From: a virus | Length of the DNA: 58,422 bases | IMG/VR virus record: IMGVR_UViG_3300021963_000148 | Span: 1 to 58,422 of that record | Strand: one strand, 5' to 3' | Shown here: piece by piece, positions 45,481 to 53,603 of the stretch | Position numbering within the stretch: the first letter of the stretch is position 1 | How the letters are laid out: every line of letters begins with the position of its first letter | The notes under the pieces: model-generated | What the model was told of the DNA's origin: nothing | What the model saw: the letters and a program-made list of their open reading frames with translations, nothing else | Database searches by the model: none | Translations under genes and position numbers: made by a program

Positions 45481-46122
45481 ATGGCAATTTCAACACTATC
45501 AAAATTATCAGTACCCTTAGCAACTGATGCTTCATCATCAAGTCAAGGCTTGTTGATGCCTAAGCTAAAGTATAGATTTAGGGTCACACTACAGGGCTTC
45601 GGTGCTAACGGTACGGTGCCCACAGAGCTAACAAAACAAGTAATGGACATTACTCGTCCTAAGATTAACTTTGAAGAAATCGAACTTCCAGTTTACAATT
45701 CTAGAGTATATCTAGCTGGTAGACACAATTGGGAGCCGTTAACACTCAACGTTAGAGATGACGCTACTGGAGCAATCCAAAGATTGTGCGGAGAACAAAT
45801 TCAGAAACAATTTGACTTCTTTGAACAGTCTGGCGCAGCATCTGGACAAGACTACAAGTTTACCACAGTTATTGAAGTACTAGACGGCGGTAATGGTACA
45901 CAAACACCAAACACATTAGAAACATTTGAATGCTATGGTTGTTTTGTACAAAATATTGACTACGGCGATCTAAACTACACAACCAACGAAGCAGCCAGCA
46001 TATCATTAGCTATTAGATATGACAACGCTATTCAGTACAAAGGCGGCGGCGTTGACGGCATTGGCCGTAATATTGGTGCTAGAACAATTGGCGCACTATC
46101 AACTGGTGGTGGCGGTTTGTAA
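45481..46122 (+). CDS. 19: Tail tube protein gp19
   Basis: 213 residues (T4 gp19 163). The sequence LKYRFRVTLQGFG, the RPKINFEEIELPVYNSRVYLAGRHNWEPLTLNVRDD segment and the C-terminal NYTTNEAASISLAIRYDNAIQY are the tail-tube fold signatures. It polymerises into the inner tube of the contractile tail. It has its own late promoter and terminator between gp18 and the tube-like gene downstream. Confidence 0.88.
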   Translation: MAISTLSKLSVPLATDASSSSQGLLMPKLKYRFRVTLQGFGANGTVPTELTKQVMDITRPKINFEEIELPVYNSRVYLAGRHNWEPLTLNVRDDATGAIQRLCGEQIQKQFDFFEQSGAASGQDYKFTTVIEVLDGGNGTQTPNTLETFECYGCFVQNIDYGDLNYTTNEAASISLAIRYDNAIQYKGGGVDGIGRNIGARTIGALSTGGGGL

Positions 46123-46138
46123 CAGTTACACAGTAATT

Positions 46139-46169
46139 AAAAAGCCCAATTTAAAGTTGGGCTTTTTTT
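46139..46169 (+). terminator. Rho-independent terminator after gp19
   Basis: aaaaagcccaa-loop-ttgggcttttt with a 7-base loop and T-run. Confidence 0.85.
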
Positions 46170-46172
46170 ACG

Positions 46173-46180
46173 ACTAAATA
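46173..46180 (+). promoter_or_regulatory. Late promoter box ACTAAATA, 5 bases before ATG
   Basis: Spacer attat to ATG 46186; no ribosome site in the preceding T-rich terminator. Predicts a leaderless mRNA. Confidence 0.6.
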
Positions 46181-46185
46181 ATTAT

Positions 46186-47307
46186 ATGGCAGATAAAACT
46201 ACTAGATTTTTACAAGGCTTTGGTGCCGGAATAACTAATCCCAAAGGAAACCTTGGTGATGCTCGTCACGCGGCACGTCTTTATACTGATCACACCTTTG
46301 CTCGAGCACCTCGAACAAAGTTCATGTACTATGTGTATCTTGAACTAAACCCAAAGGCTATTCGATCAGCATCATGGAAACTTAGACATCAATTAGAAGC
46401 TGGGCTGTTAGTTAAATCAGCAGATTTACCTAAAATTACCATGGAACACGAAGTTAAAAATATGTACAACAAAAAGAAAGTTGTATATAAAGATATAAAA
46501 TTTGAGCCGTTAAATCTTCAATTCCATGATGATAATCTAGGTATTACCAATTCGTTATATGCGTTATATTACGGATACCATTCACCAGAACGATTTTTAA
46601 CTACAGAAGTAGCACATGCCGACCCTGGAAGTAGCACAGGAAGTCCATATTGGAAGGAACGTGGTGGTGCTAGATATGGCCTAGATCAAAACGGTAGCGA
46701 TGAAAGTTTTTTTAAATCTATACAAATTTACACACTAGCTAGAAAATCATGGAACGGATATAAATTAATTAACCCTAGAGTAGTTAATTGGAGCCATGGC
46801 TCAGTTGATCAAACAGCCAGTAACGGAACTATTGAAAGCGGCATGACAGTGGTCTATGAAAGTGTAATGTATGGTCAAGGAGTGGTTACAAAAAATGGAA
46901 AATTACCTCCACAGTTTGGTACCGTACACTACGACAAAGTTCCAAGTCCATTAAGTCTAGGTGGCGGAGTGAATCCAAGCATATTTGGACTTACTGGAGT
47001 ATTTGGCCAACCAACAGAAATTCTTCAAGATGCTGCGGATATTTTTAAAGACTATTACGAAGCTGGCGACGAAATGGGCGGCGGCCTATTACAAACTGCT
47101 ATTAAAGCTGTTAATTTTTATAAGAGTGTGGCCAGCATCAGTAAAGAAAGTTTAATAGCGGATGCTACAAATATTTTAGCTTCGCCAAACGCACTCACTA
47201 ATGTCACTAGCGGTCTTCCTGGAATTAGTTTTGGAACACCACCGGGTTTTGCCTCAGGCAATGCTCCTGAGGTAACACCTGGGCGGCCAGTAGTAAATTT
47301 GGATTAA
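46186..47307 (+). CDS. Second tail-tube-fold protein (gp19/gp54-like)
   Basis: 373 residues. KFMYYVYLELNP, LVKSADLPKITMEHEVKNMYNKK and IKFEPLNLQFHDDN, then VNWSHGSVDQTASNGTIESG and MTVVYESVMYG, follow the tail-tube fold found in gp19 and in the T4 baseplate tube initiators gp48 and gp54. The C-terminal ~120 residues are an extra Gly/Pro-rich and helical tail. Placed directly after gp19, so it may start or cap the tube. Which of gp48 or gp54 it replaces cannot be decided here. Confidence 0.65.
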   Translation: MADKTTRFLQGFGAGITNPKGNLGDARHAARLYTDHTFARAPRTKFMYYVYLELNPKAIRSASWKLRHQLEAGLLVKSADLPKITMEHEVKNMYNKKKVVYKDIKFEPLNLQFHDDNLGITNSLYALYYGYHSPERFLTTEVAHADPGSSTGSPYWKERGGARYGLDQNGSDESFFKSIQIYTLARKSWNGYKLINPRVVNWSHGSVDQTASNGTIESGMTVVYESVMYGQGVVTKNGKLPPQFGTVHYDKVPSPLSLGGGVNPSIFGLTGVFGQPTEILQDAADIFKDYYEAGDEMGGGLLQTAIKAVNFYKSVASISKESLIADATNILASPNALTNVTSGLPGISFGTPPGFASGNAPEVTPGRPVVNLD

Positions 47308-47313
47308 ATTTAA

Positions 47314-47706
47314 ATGAATAATTTCCCATCACAAATTAAATCAAATCTACCAGCGCAAACTGACAGCGTTGACAGCGCAGATTTTGCTAAAGTATATTTT
47401 AACAATTATGCCGACCCTGGAGAAGAATATAAATCCGGTGATGTTGATGCGGCTGTTGCGTTCTTAGAACAAAAAGGTTTTGGACAACAAGCATCAATTG
47501 TCACCGCTATTATTTTGTTAAAACAAGCAAAGATTGAAAACATCTCAGTTAATGCTTTATTAGATACGCTCAAAGGTTTAGAAAGTTTAGAGTTATCTTC
47601 TATTGTTAGTACTATTTTAAATCAAAATAGATCAGCAACATCAAAATTAGGTTACAGAGTAACTCAGTCTGTAAATCAATTTCAAGTTAGAAATGTAGTG
47701 GCCTAA
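47314..47706 (+). CDS. Hypothetical protein between tube and gp4 genes
   Basis: 130 residues, helical with a hydrophobic centre (AVAFLEQKGFGQQASIVTAIILLKQAKIE). No transmembrane call is justified, since the hydrophobic helix is amphipathic. Starts 6 bases after the preceding stop without a clear ribosome site, and its stop shares one base with the next ATG. Probably a virion or assembly protein; not recognised. Confidence 0.55.
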   Translation: MNNFPSQIKSNLPAQTDSVDSADFAKVYFNNYADPGEEYKSGDVDAAVAFLEQKGFGQQASIVTAIILLKQAKIENISVNALLDTLKGLESLELSSIVSTILNQNRSATSKLGYRVTQSVNQFQVRNVVA

Positions 47707-48146
47707 TGGGTAAATTTGCTCAAGGAAGATTTGAAATGAAAAATCCTGACAAATATATCGGGAAAAGAACTCCTTTGGCTCGCAGTAGTTGGGAATTTGT
47801 TTTTATGCGAATGCTTGACGAACATCCAGGTGTACAAAATTGGGCCAGCGAAAGCATACAGATTCCCTACAAAGATCCGCTAACAGGAAAAAGCACAATT
47901 TACGTACCAGATTTTTTTGTTGTGTATGTAGACAAAGACAAAAACAAACACGCAGAAGTCGTTGAAGTAAAACCCAGTAACCACATGTTAAAAGAACGTG
48001 TGGGCAAGAGTTTATATAATCAAGAACAATATGTAAAAAACATAGCCAAATGGGAAGCTGCCAATGCTTGGTGTAAACAACAAGGCATTCGTTTTCGAGT
48101 AGTCAACGAAGACGATATTTTTCATAAAGGCACAAAGCGCAGATAA
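47706..48146 (+). CDS. 4: Head completion protein gp4-like
   Basis: 146 residues, the same size as T4 gp4 (150). FAQGRFEMKNPDKYIGKRTPLARSSWEFVFMRMLDEHPGVQNWASES, IPYKDPLTGK and YVPDFFVVY/HAEVVEVKPS align with T4 gp4 (QGLFTPKNPQKYVGD, RSSWERKFMEYCDLNPNILQWASEE, IPY.SPLDG, YFPDFF, VEVKP). The E...PDFF...VEVK set is a TnsA-like nuclease core. In T4 it acts in head maturation before tail joining. Confidence 0.82.
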   Translation: MGKFAQGRFEMKNPDKYIGKRTPLARSSWEFVFMRMLDEHPGVQNWASESIQIPYKDPLTGKSTIYVPDFFVVYVDKDKNKHAEVVEVKPSNHMLKERVGKSLYNQEQYVKNIAKWEAANAWCKQQGIRFRVVNEDDIFHKGTKRR

Positions 48147-48153
48147 GTAAAGT

Positions 48154-48633
48154 ATGACTAAAAAATTAGAAGAACTTTTTAATCTTGACACGCCAACTCC
48201 AGAAGTTGTGCCCGAAATAGAAGCTGAGCAATCAAAGGACCAAGTACGCAGCCTTGAACGCAGCTATAAAGAAATTGAACACATAGCTGGGACTTTGCCA
48301 GCAATTGACGACCTCGAAAATTTAGACGAAAAGGATCTAGACGACCTAGCTAAAAAAGCAGAATTAGCCTACGACGATCTAATGGATTTGGGCATGAACG
48401 TAGAAGTTCGCTACAGCGGCCGTATTTTTGAAGTGGCAGGTACTATGATGAAAAACGCCATAGATGCTAAATCAGCAAAGATTGATAAAAAATTAAAGTC
48501 AGTAGAATTAAAACTTAGAAAGCTCAAAATAGACAAAGATGCGGGAGAAGATGACGGAAATATGCTTAACGGGCAAGGATACGTTATTACTGATCGCAAC
48601 GAGCTTCTTAAAAAACTTTCAGGAAAAGCATAA
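48154..48633 (+). CDS. 16: Probable small terminase subunit gp16
   Basis: 159 residues (T4 gp16 164), acidic and helical throughout. The central DLMDLGMNVEVRYSGRIFEVAGTMMKNAID followed by a coiled-coil SAKIDKKLKSVELKLRKLKI, and the short ending YVITDRNELLKKLS, match the gp16 layout (helical oligomerisation core, then a VFMGSPTELM-type end). Its place two genes before gp17 supports this. Identity is by pattern and position, so moderate. Confidence 0.6.
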   Translation: MTKKLEELFNLDTPTPEVVPEIEAEQSKDQVRSLERSYKEIEHIAGTLPAIDDLENLDEKDLDDLAKKAELAYDDLMDLGMNVEVRYSGRIFEVAGTMMKNAIDAKSAKIDKKLKSVELKLRKLKIDKDAGEDDGNMLNGQGYVITDRNELLKKLSGKA

Positions 48634-48636
48634 ATA
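48629..48636 (+). promoter_or_regulatory. Late promoter box CATAAATA, 5 bases before ATG 48642
   Basis: Overlaps the stop of the upstream gene; spacer tgagt to ATG 48642. An earlier ATG (48636) with a distant aggaa is the alternative. Confidence 0.55.
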
Positions 48637-48641
48637 TGAGT

Positions 48642-49208
48642 ATGAAAACATTTAATGAATATCTTACCGAAAGCAAGAAAACATATGGTTTCCGTATTAA
48701 GGTAGCCGGTAATCTAGCGGAAGGATTTGCCGATAAAGTTAAGTCAGGTTTGGCAAAATACGGTTGTATGAAAGTTGAAAAATCAACTACAACACCTATT
48801 CGCCCTACAGCATTAGATTTTCCAGAATTAAAAAACATCGAAGTAACAATGTTTGAAGCTGATTGCGAATATCCTGTAACACCGCAACAAGTATCTATCC
48901 TTATTCGTGAATTCACTGGGATGCCGGAAAGTCATTTCCGTGTAAGAAATATCAACGACACTTCAGAAGAAGGATATTTTGATCCAGCAGAGCCCAACGG
49001 CAAATCATTGTTAAACACAGATTTAACAGATCCAGAAAAAATCCGTCATAGAGATTATTTTGGTGACGACCACGTAACAAACTTTTTAAAAGACATTGCC
49101 AAAGAAGCAAAAGCTCGTAAAAAAGACGAAGGGCAAAATGTCGAATATAAATTACCTAAACATAAAGAAGACAAGGCAGGCACTAAAAGTGCTGTTGGGA
49201 GCAAATAA
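48642..49208 (+). CDS. Probable prohead internal protein with capsid-targeting-like N-terminus
   Basis: 188 residues from ATG 48642, chosen because the promoter spacing equals that of four other genes and because the protein then begins MKTFNEYLTE. This resembles the capsid-targeting sequence of T4-type internal head proteins, which ends in a gp21 protease site (L/I-x-E). The rest has a beta/alpha core (GFRIKVAGNLAEGF, PELKNIEVTMFEADCEYPVTPQQVSILIREF) and a Lys-rich C-terminus, fitting a DNA-contacting internal protein. An alternative start at 48636 adds two residues. Function inferred. Confidence 0.6.
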   Translation: MKTFNEYLTESKKTYGFRIKVAGNLAEGFADKVKSGLAKYGCMKVEKSTTTPIRPTALDFPELKNIEVTMFEADCEYPVTPQQVSILIREFTGMPESHFRVRNINDTSEEGYFDPAEPNGKSLLNTDLTDPEKIRHRDYFGDDHVTNFLKDIAKEAKARKKDEGQNVEYKLPKHKEDKAGTKSAVGSK

Positions 49209-49714
49209 TGAATTTTCAAGATATCTACAAAAAAGTAGTTGAACTAGACCAGCCCAAAGCACAGGTTAACGAAGAATGCGGCATGCCTCCAAGTATGGGA
49301 TCAACACCGTCAACACCTCCACCAAGTGTAAGCATCAATCTTAATGCTCAGGGCATGGATAACATAGAAAGTCTATTTAAATTAATGACTAAAGTTAATC
49401 CTGACATGATGCCTAAGACTGCTGAGCCGATGCCTAGTATGACTAACCCAGTAATGAAATTAGCTATGGCTAAAAAGCCAGGAGACGACGTCGAATTAGA
49501 AGATGGATTTGACACAGCCACTACTGCGCCTAATCCAGAATACAAAGATATTTCTGCTTCTATTCCTAACGGCAATGATATTCACAAACCTAAAAGAGCA
49601 TTTCCAGCAACTGCCGGTGGCGATAACCCAATGAATGTTGGCGAACACAGCGATCTAGTTAACAGTATTAAAACACAACTACTAGCACAGTTAGCTGAAC
49701 ATAAAAAACAATAA
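49208..49714 (+). CDS. Hypothetical protein upstream of gp17
   Basis: 168 residues, Pro/Met-rich and low in structure: a Pro/Ser stretch (MPPSMGSTPSTPPPSVSI) near residue 30 and several PMPSM-like turns. The start ATG shares one base with the preceding stop, with ggga ribosome site. Proteins with an MNFQDIYKKVVELD-like start occur before gp17 in related aquatic phages; a packaging or head role is possible but unknown. Followed by a terminator. Confidence 0.55.
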   Translation: MNFQDIYKKVVELDQPKAQVNEECGMPPSMGSTPSTPPPSVSINLNAQGMDNIESLFKLMTKVNPDMMPKTAEPMPSMTNPVMKLAMAKKPGDDVELEDGFDTATTAPNPEYKDISASIPNGNDIHKPKRAFPATAGGDNPMNVGEHSDLVNSIKTQLLAQLAEHKKQ

Positions 49715-49730
49715 TAGATCATAAGATCCA

Positions 49731-49757
49731 AATAGGCTCTACGGAGCCTATTTTTTT
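49731..49757 (+). terminator. Rho-independent terminator before gp17
   Basis: aataggctc-tacg-gagcctatt perfect 9-bp stem followed by a run of T. It directly precedes the gp17 late box. Confidence 0.9.
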
Positions 49758-49758
49758 C

Positions 49759-49766
49759 AGTAAATA
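49759..49766 (+). promoter_or_regulatory. Late promoter box AGTAAATA, 5 bases before ATG
   Basis: Spacer ttagt to the gp17 ATG at 49772; only terminator sequence lies upstream, without a ribosome site. Confidence 0.65.
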
Positions 49767-49771
49767 TTAGT

Positions 49772-51358
49772 ATGGCAAAATCATTAGATGGCGTATTAAT
49801 CAAAAAGGCACACAAGCCCGAACGATATACCCTTGAAGAAGTAAAACACCTAGAAGCATGTATGGATCCAGTAACTGGTCCGTTATATTTCATGCGACAT
49901 TTTTTAAAAATACAGCACCCTGTTAGAGGTGCTATTGACTTTGAACCTTACGACTATCAGGTAAGATTGATCGAAGCATACCATTCACACAAAGATGTAA
50001 TTGCTATGTTACCTCGTCAGATGGGTAAAACAACCTGTGCCTGCGGATACTTACTTTGGTTTACACAATTTGTTCCTGAAGCACAGGTGTTGATTGCTGC
50101 TCACAAGTACGAAGGTGCGCAAGACATTATGAATCGTTATCGTTATGGCTATGAGAACTTGCCAGATTTTATTCGTGCTGGTGTTATCAGTTACAACAGA
50201 AACACTATCGAATTTGACAACGGTGCTCGAATACAAGCAACCACAACAACAGAAAATACCGGTCGTGGTAAATCTCTTTCATTGATTTACTGTGATGAGT
50301 TTGCGTTTGTGCAACCACCAGAAAAAGCCAAAGAGTTCTGGACTGCGTTAAGTCCAACACTGTCAACAGGTGGTCGTGCTATTATAACATCAACACCTAA
50401 CTCAGACGAAGATCAGTTTGCTATGATCTGGACTGAAGCTAATAAAAAGTTTGATGAGTATGGCAACGAACAAGAATTAGGTGTAAACGGATTCTTTCCT
50501 TACTTTGCTCATTGGAATGAACATCCAGATCGTGATGACGCATGGGCAGCAGTTGAACGCAGTAAGATCGGCGAAGAACGTTTCCGTCGTGAGTTTGACT
50601 GCGAATTCTTGATCTTTGATGAAACGCTGATCAATGCTGTAAAACTAGCTGAACTAGAAGGCAAAGACCCTATTATGTCTATGGGTCAAACACGTTGGTA
50701 CAAAGACATTGATCCTAGATGTACATATCTGGTAGCACTTGATCCTAGTCTAGGCACAGGCGGCGACTACGGAGCAATTCAAGTTTTTGAAATGCCGTCA
50801 ATGACTCAGGTTGCAGAATGGCATCATAATTTAACACCTATACAGTCGCAGGTTAAACATCTTAGAGAAATTTGTAAGTATATACAATCTCGAGGTGAAG
50901 AACTAGGCGGAAATCCGCAGATTTATTATTCTGTGGAGAATAACACCCTAGGTGAAGCAGCACTAATCGTTATCAGTGACATTGGTGAAGAAAACTTTCC
51001 AGGTTTATTCTTAAGCGAACCTATACGAAAAGGACACATACGTAAATTCCGTAAAGGGTTTAATACCACACACAGAACTAAAATAACATCATGTAGCATA
51101 TTGAAAAATATGTTAGAAAATTACAGAATGAAGATCAGTTCAAAACCTTTGATTTCTGAACTTAAAACATTCATAGCACATGGGGTTGGATTTGGAGCAA
51201 AAACAGGAGAGCACGACGACTTGGTCAGCTCAACTCTGTTAATTGTACGCATGGCTGGCGTCCTAAGTGATTGGGATCCGCAAATCTACGAAAAAATGAC
51301 CGAAAAATTAAGCGAAGATCAGATGCCTATGCCGATCTTTGTCAGTTCAGGATTTTGA
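49772..51358 (+). CDS. 17: Large terminase subunit gp17
   Basis: 528 residues (T4 gp17 610). ATPase domain: Walker A MLPRQMGKTT (79-88), Walker B LIYCDEFAF with D175-E176, coupling motif TSTPN (207-211). Nuclease domain of RNase H fold: ALDPSLGTGGDYGA with D324, and the late acidic motif GEHDDLVSS near residue 480. It drives DNA into the prohead and cuts the concatemer. Late promoter lies 5 bases before the ATG. Confidence 0.95.
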   Translation: MAKSLDGVLIKKAHKPERYTLEEVKHLEACMDPVTGPLYFMRHFLKIQHPVRGAIDFEPYDYQVRLIEAYHSHKDVIAMLPRQMGKTTCACGYLLWFTQFVPEAQVLIAAHKYEGAQDIMNRYRYGYENLPDFIRAGVISYNRNTIEFDNGARIQATTTTENTGRGKSLSLIYCDEFAFVQPPEKAKEFWTALSPTLSTGGRAIITSTPNSDEDQFAMIWTEANKKFDEYGNEQELGVNGFFPYFAHWNEHPDRDDAWAAVERSKIGEERFRREFDCEFLIFDETLINAVKLAELEGKDPIMSMGQTRWYKDIDPRCTYLVALDPSLGTGGDYGAIQVFEMPSMTQVAEWHHNLTPIQSQVKHLREICKYIQSRGEELGGNPQIYYSVENNTLGEAALIVISDIGEENFPGLFLSEPIRKGHIRKFRKGFNTTHRTKITSCSILKNMLENYRMKISSKPLISELKTFIAHGVGFGAKTGEHDDLVSSTLLIVRMAGVLSDWDPQIYEKMTEKLSEDQMPMPIFVSSGF

Positions 51359-51364
51359 TAAATA
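51357..51364 (+). promoter_or_regulatory. Late promoter box GATAAATA, 5 bases before ATG
   Basis: Contains the stop codon of gp17. Spacer ttaac to ATG 51370; no ribosome site at normal distance. Confidence 0.65.
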
Positions 51365-51369
51365 TTAAC

Positions 51370-53268
51370 ATGGAAGATAATCTTAAAAGCGTAAGCACAG
51401 ACTTATTTTATAAAATAAGAAGCCGTTTCTCTGGCCTAAAACTAGGTTCAGAAACTGGCGAAGTAACCATAAACCCAGAAGAAGCTGTGTTTTTTGATTT
51501 TGATTACATGGAGGGCGAAAACCCTATTGGCCATGTAAGCATCAGCCTTGCTGAGCCTTCTAACATGAAGGTCTATTACAGCACTGGTATTGCCGAAGGC
51601 ATGGACAGTGTTCAAAAAACTAACTGGTATGATTTCCTAAGAGGATTAAGAGAGTTCGCTAAAAGACGTTTAATGAGTTTTGATACTCGCGATATATCTA
51701 AAGACAATCTTGATAAAAGAGATTACGCTTTCCTCACTCAATACGCAAACAATTCGCCCATTGGAGAAGCAATTATGAAAGAAGGCATGTATGGTAGCAC
51801 AAAAACCAGCTATCAAAAATTAGAAAACACAACGCTGATAATCAAGCACAACCAAACAGTTGACGAAAACAGCCCGGGAGCAAGAACAAGAAACATCAGC
51901 GCAATGTTCATTGAAAATGGCCAAGGCGAACGTTTCAAATATCCATTTATTCATCTAGCCGGTGCTCGTGCTATGCAAAGACACGTACAGGAAGGTGGAT
52001 TACCCTACGACGATATTGGTCGACATATCATTAACATGAGTGAACAAATTGCTCAGTTAAAGAATTTTGGAAACTATGTTGTTCGTAACGATTTAATGAA
52101 TTCCGATACAAATAATATTGTTGAAAAAAGCGGACAGGCACTTAACTCTCTTAGAGAAGAAATTAAAAAACTTGCTAGACAAAATTATTATCATCAATTT
52201 AAAGAAACTTTTCAAAGTCAAACACAAGCCGAAGTACCACAAGATGTAATAGAAGATCTTACAAACAAATTTACGGTTAAAAACTTCAAAGAAGATATCA
52301 AGAGTGTATTCCCATTGATTTATAATCTAATGAGAGAGGAAGACAACGGATTAGGCTATGACGACATAGTCGCAATGACACAAGAAGCTGTAGAAGAACA
52401 AGACCTAAGCACAACATACACATTTGAAAATGATTTTGAAAACTTCGAATCTTGGGTTTTGAATTTAGGCGAAGAATCAGCAATACTCAGCGGTGATGAA
52501 GAAGAAAAAACCGCTGCTATTGAAGAATTACAAAAATTAGTAGACGAACATTTTCCAGCAGGCGTAGATGGCTCAAATGCTATTGGCAGTCTCAAAGGCA
52601 TTATTGACGATCCACAATTACACCAAGAAATAAAACAAGCAGCCAAAGAAGATTCAGACACTTGTGTACGTCCATTAGTATACCAATGGTTACAGGACAA
52701 CGCACCAGAAGTTATTGATGAATTAGATTTTGGTGACATGGACATGCCTCAACCAGAGTATGATGACGAAGGTGGCGAAACTGACGACGGTTATGCACTA
52801 GCATCAGCAGGGTTTGGCTCAGATGAAGACTACGGCGATTATGGCAACGATCAATACGAAGCCAGCGATCCAAATCATCCAGAGTACGACAAACAAGATG
52901 ACTACGATTTATCGCCAGCACAACGTGGCAAAGGCACAGACAAATATCGCTTACCAGATCCTAAAAAACATGACGACCGTCATGCTCGAGATTTCCGTAA
53001 GCGCACAGGTCAAGAAGAATCTTTGAATATTACTGAATTGGCAGCATTTATAGGCTCATTCTATGATAAACAAAACGAAGAATTTCCAAAAGGCCAAACA
53101 GCAATTGTAACCATGTGTGGTAAAAAATATGGTGATAAGGCAGCTATACTAGCACAGGAAATGATTGGTAGATTAGACCAACGTAAACTAGCTGGTAATC
53201 AACAGGTACTTCAAAATTCAGCATCGAACAGTGATTTAGAAAGAATCAAAAAATTATCAGGCATATAA
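51370..53268 (+). CDS. Conserved hypothetical protein of T4-like phages, acidic C-terminal part
   Basis: 632 residues from ATG 51370, fixed by the late box; the frame is open upstream inside gp17, but that part is not used. Residues 1-250 are globular (FFDFDYMEGENPIGHVSISL, LENTTLIIKHNQTVDENSPG). 250-450 are helical with acidic stretches. 455-560 are very acidic and Tyr/Gly-rich (EDYGDYGNDQYEASDP). The last ~70 residues form a compact helical domain (ITELAAFIGSFYDKQNEEFPKGQ). No enzyme motif is seen. Head or virion role inferred from place behind gp17 and late promoter. Confidence 0.65.
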   Translation: MEDNLKSVSTDLFYKIRSRFSGLKLGSETGEVTINPEEAVFFDFDYMEGENPIGHVSISLAEPSNMKVYYSTGIAEGMDSVQKTNWYDFLRGLREFAKRRLMSFDTRDISKDNLDKRDYAFLTQYANNSPIGEAIMKEGMYGSTKTSYQKLENTTLIIKHNQTVDENSPGARTRNISAMFIENGQGERFKYPFIHLAGARAMQRHVQEGGLPYDDIGRHIINMSEQIAQLKNFGNYVVRNDLMNSDTNNIVEKSGQALNSLREEIKKLARQNYYHQFKETFQSQTQAEVPQDVIEDLTNKFTVKNFKEDIKSVFPLIYNLMREEDNGLGYDDIVAMTQEAVEEQDLSTTYTFENDFENFESWVLNLGEESAILSGDEEEKTAAIEELQKLVDEHFPAGVDGSNAIGSLKGIIDDPQLHQEIKQAAKEDSDTCVRPLVYQWLQDNAPEVIDELDFGDMDMPQPEYDDEGGETDDGYALASAGFGSDEDYGDYGNDQYEASDPNHPEYDKQDDYDLSPAQRGKGTDKYRLPDPKKHDDRHARDFRKRTGQEESLNITELAAFIGSFYDKQNEEFPKGQTAIVTMCGKKYGDKAAILAQEMIGRLDQRKLAGNQQVLQNSASNSDLERIKKLSGI

Positions 53269-53289
53269 AAATATATAGATAGTCAAATT

Positions 53290-53310
53290 GGGCACTTCGG
53301 TGCCCTTTTT
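53290..53310 (+). terminator. Rho-independent terminator
   Basis: gggcac-ttcg-gtgccc with a UUCG tetraloop and five T. Confidence 0.92.
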
Positions 53311-53334
53311 CTTGATCAGTTTTACCGAACCACG

Positions 53335-53365
53335 TTTACTGACCATTGCTCTTTGGCGTTATATA
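53335..53365 (+). promoter_or_regulatory. Possible sigma70-like promoter of the secreted small protein
   Basis: TTTACT at 53335 and TATATA near 53360 with a 19-base spacer (GTTATA at 17 is the alternative). RNA would start near 53371, exactly at the following hairpin. Confidence 0.35.
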
Positions 53366-53369
53366 TACA

Positions 53370-53390
53370 GTTGCTGAGTATTTCAGCAAC
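53370..53390 (+). promoter_or_regulatory. 5' leader hairpin
   Basis: gttgctga-gtatt-tcagcaac, a perfect 8-bp stem at the expected 5' end of the mRNA, followed by an unpaired A-rich stretch and the ribosome site ggag. Such 5'-terminal stems slow decay by RNase E in known enterobacterial mRNAs. Confidence 0.5.
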
Positions 53391-53412
53391 AAAACAAAAT
53401 GGAGATTTTCAT

Positions 53413-53592
53413 ATGAAATCGATCGTAGCATTAACCGCTGCTCTTTTTGCAGCAACGACAGCATTTGCTCAAGCACCTGCTAAGAAGGAAGCAGACAAGG
53501 AAGTAAAAGCAGCCCCTGCTGCTTCTAAACCTGCTGATGCTAAAGCTGCTCCTGCTAAGAAAGAAGAAAAGAAAGACGCAGCTAAAAAGTAA
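53413..53592 (+). CDS. Secreted Lys/Ala-rich small protein
   Basis: 59 residues from ATG 53413 (ggag 8 bases upstream); the frame is open further 5' but without a ribosome site. Residues 1-21 (MKSIVALTAALFAATTAFAQA) are a classical Sec signal peptide with an AFA/AQA cleavage site. The ~38-residue remainder is Lys/Ala/Pro-rich with KKE and APA repeats, and no Cys or aromatic residue. Small periplasmic proteins with this make-up are common in betaproteobacteria, so it may be host-derived. Own promoter, leader hairpin and terminator, apart from the head genes. A surface or periplasm role is inferred; function unknown. Confidence 0.7.
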   Translation: MKSIVALTAALFAATTAFAQAPAKKEADKEVKAAPAASKPADAKAAPAKKEEKKDAAKK

Positions 53593-53603
53593 TCTGCGAG
53601 TAG

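Noticed and set aside
51271-51369. N-terminal extension of the 632-residue protein into gp17
   Set aside because: The late promoter box at 51357-51364 and the lack of a ribosome site upstream place the start at 51370.
53353-53412. Upstream start for the secreted small protein
   Set aside because: It would bury the signal peptide; ATG 53413 has ggag at the right distance and gives a classical Sec leader.
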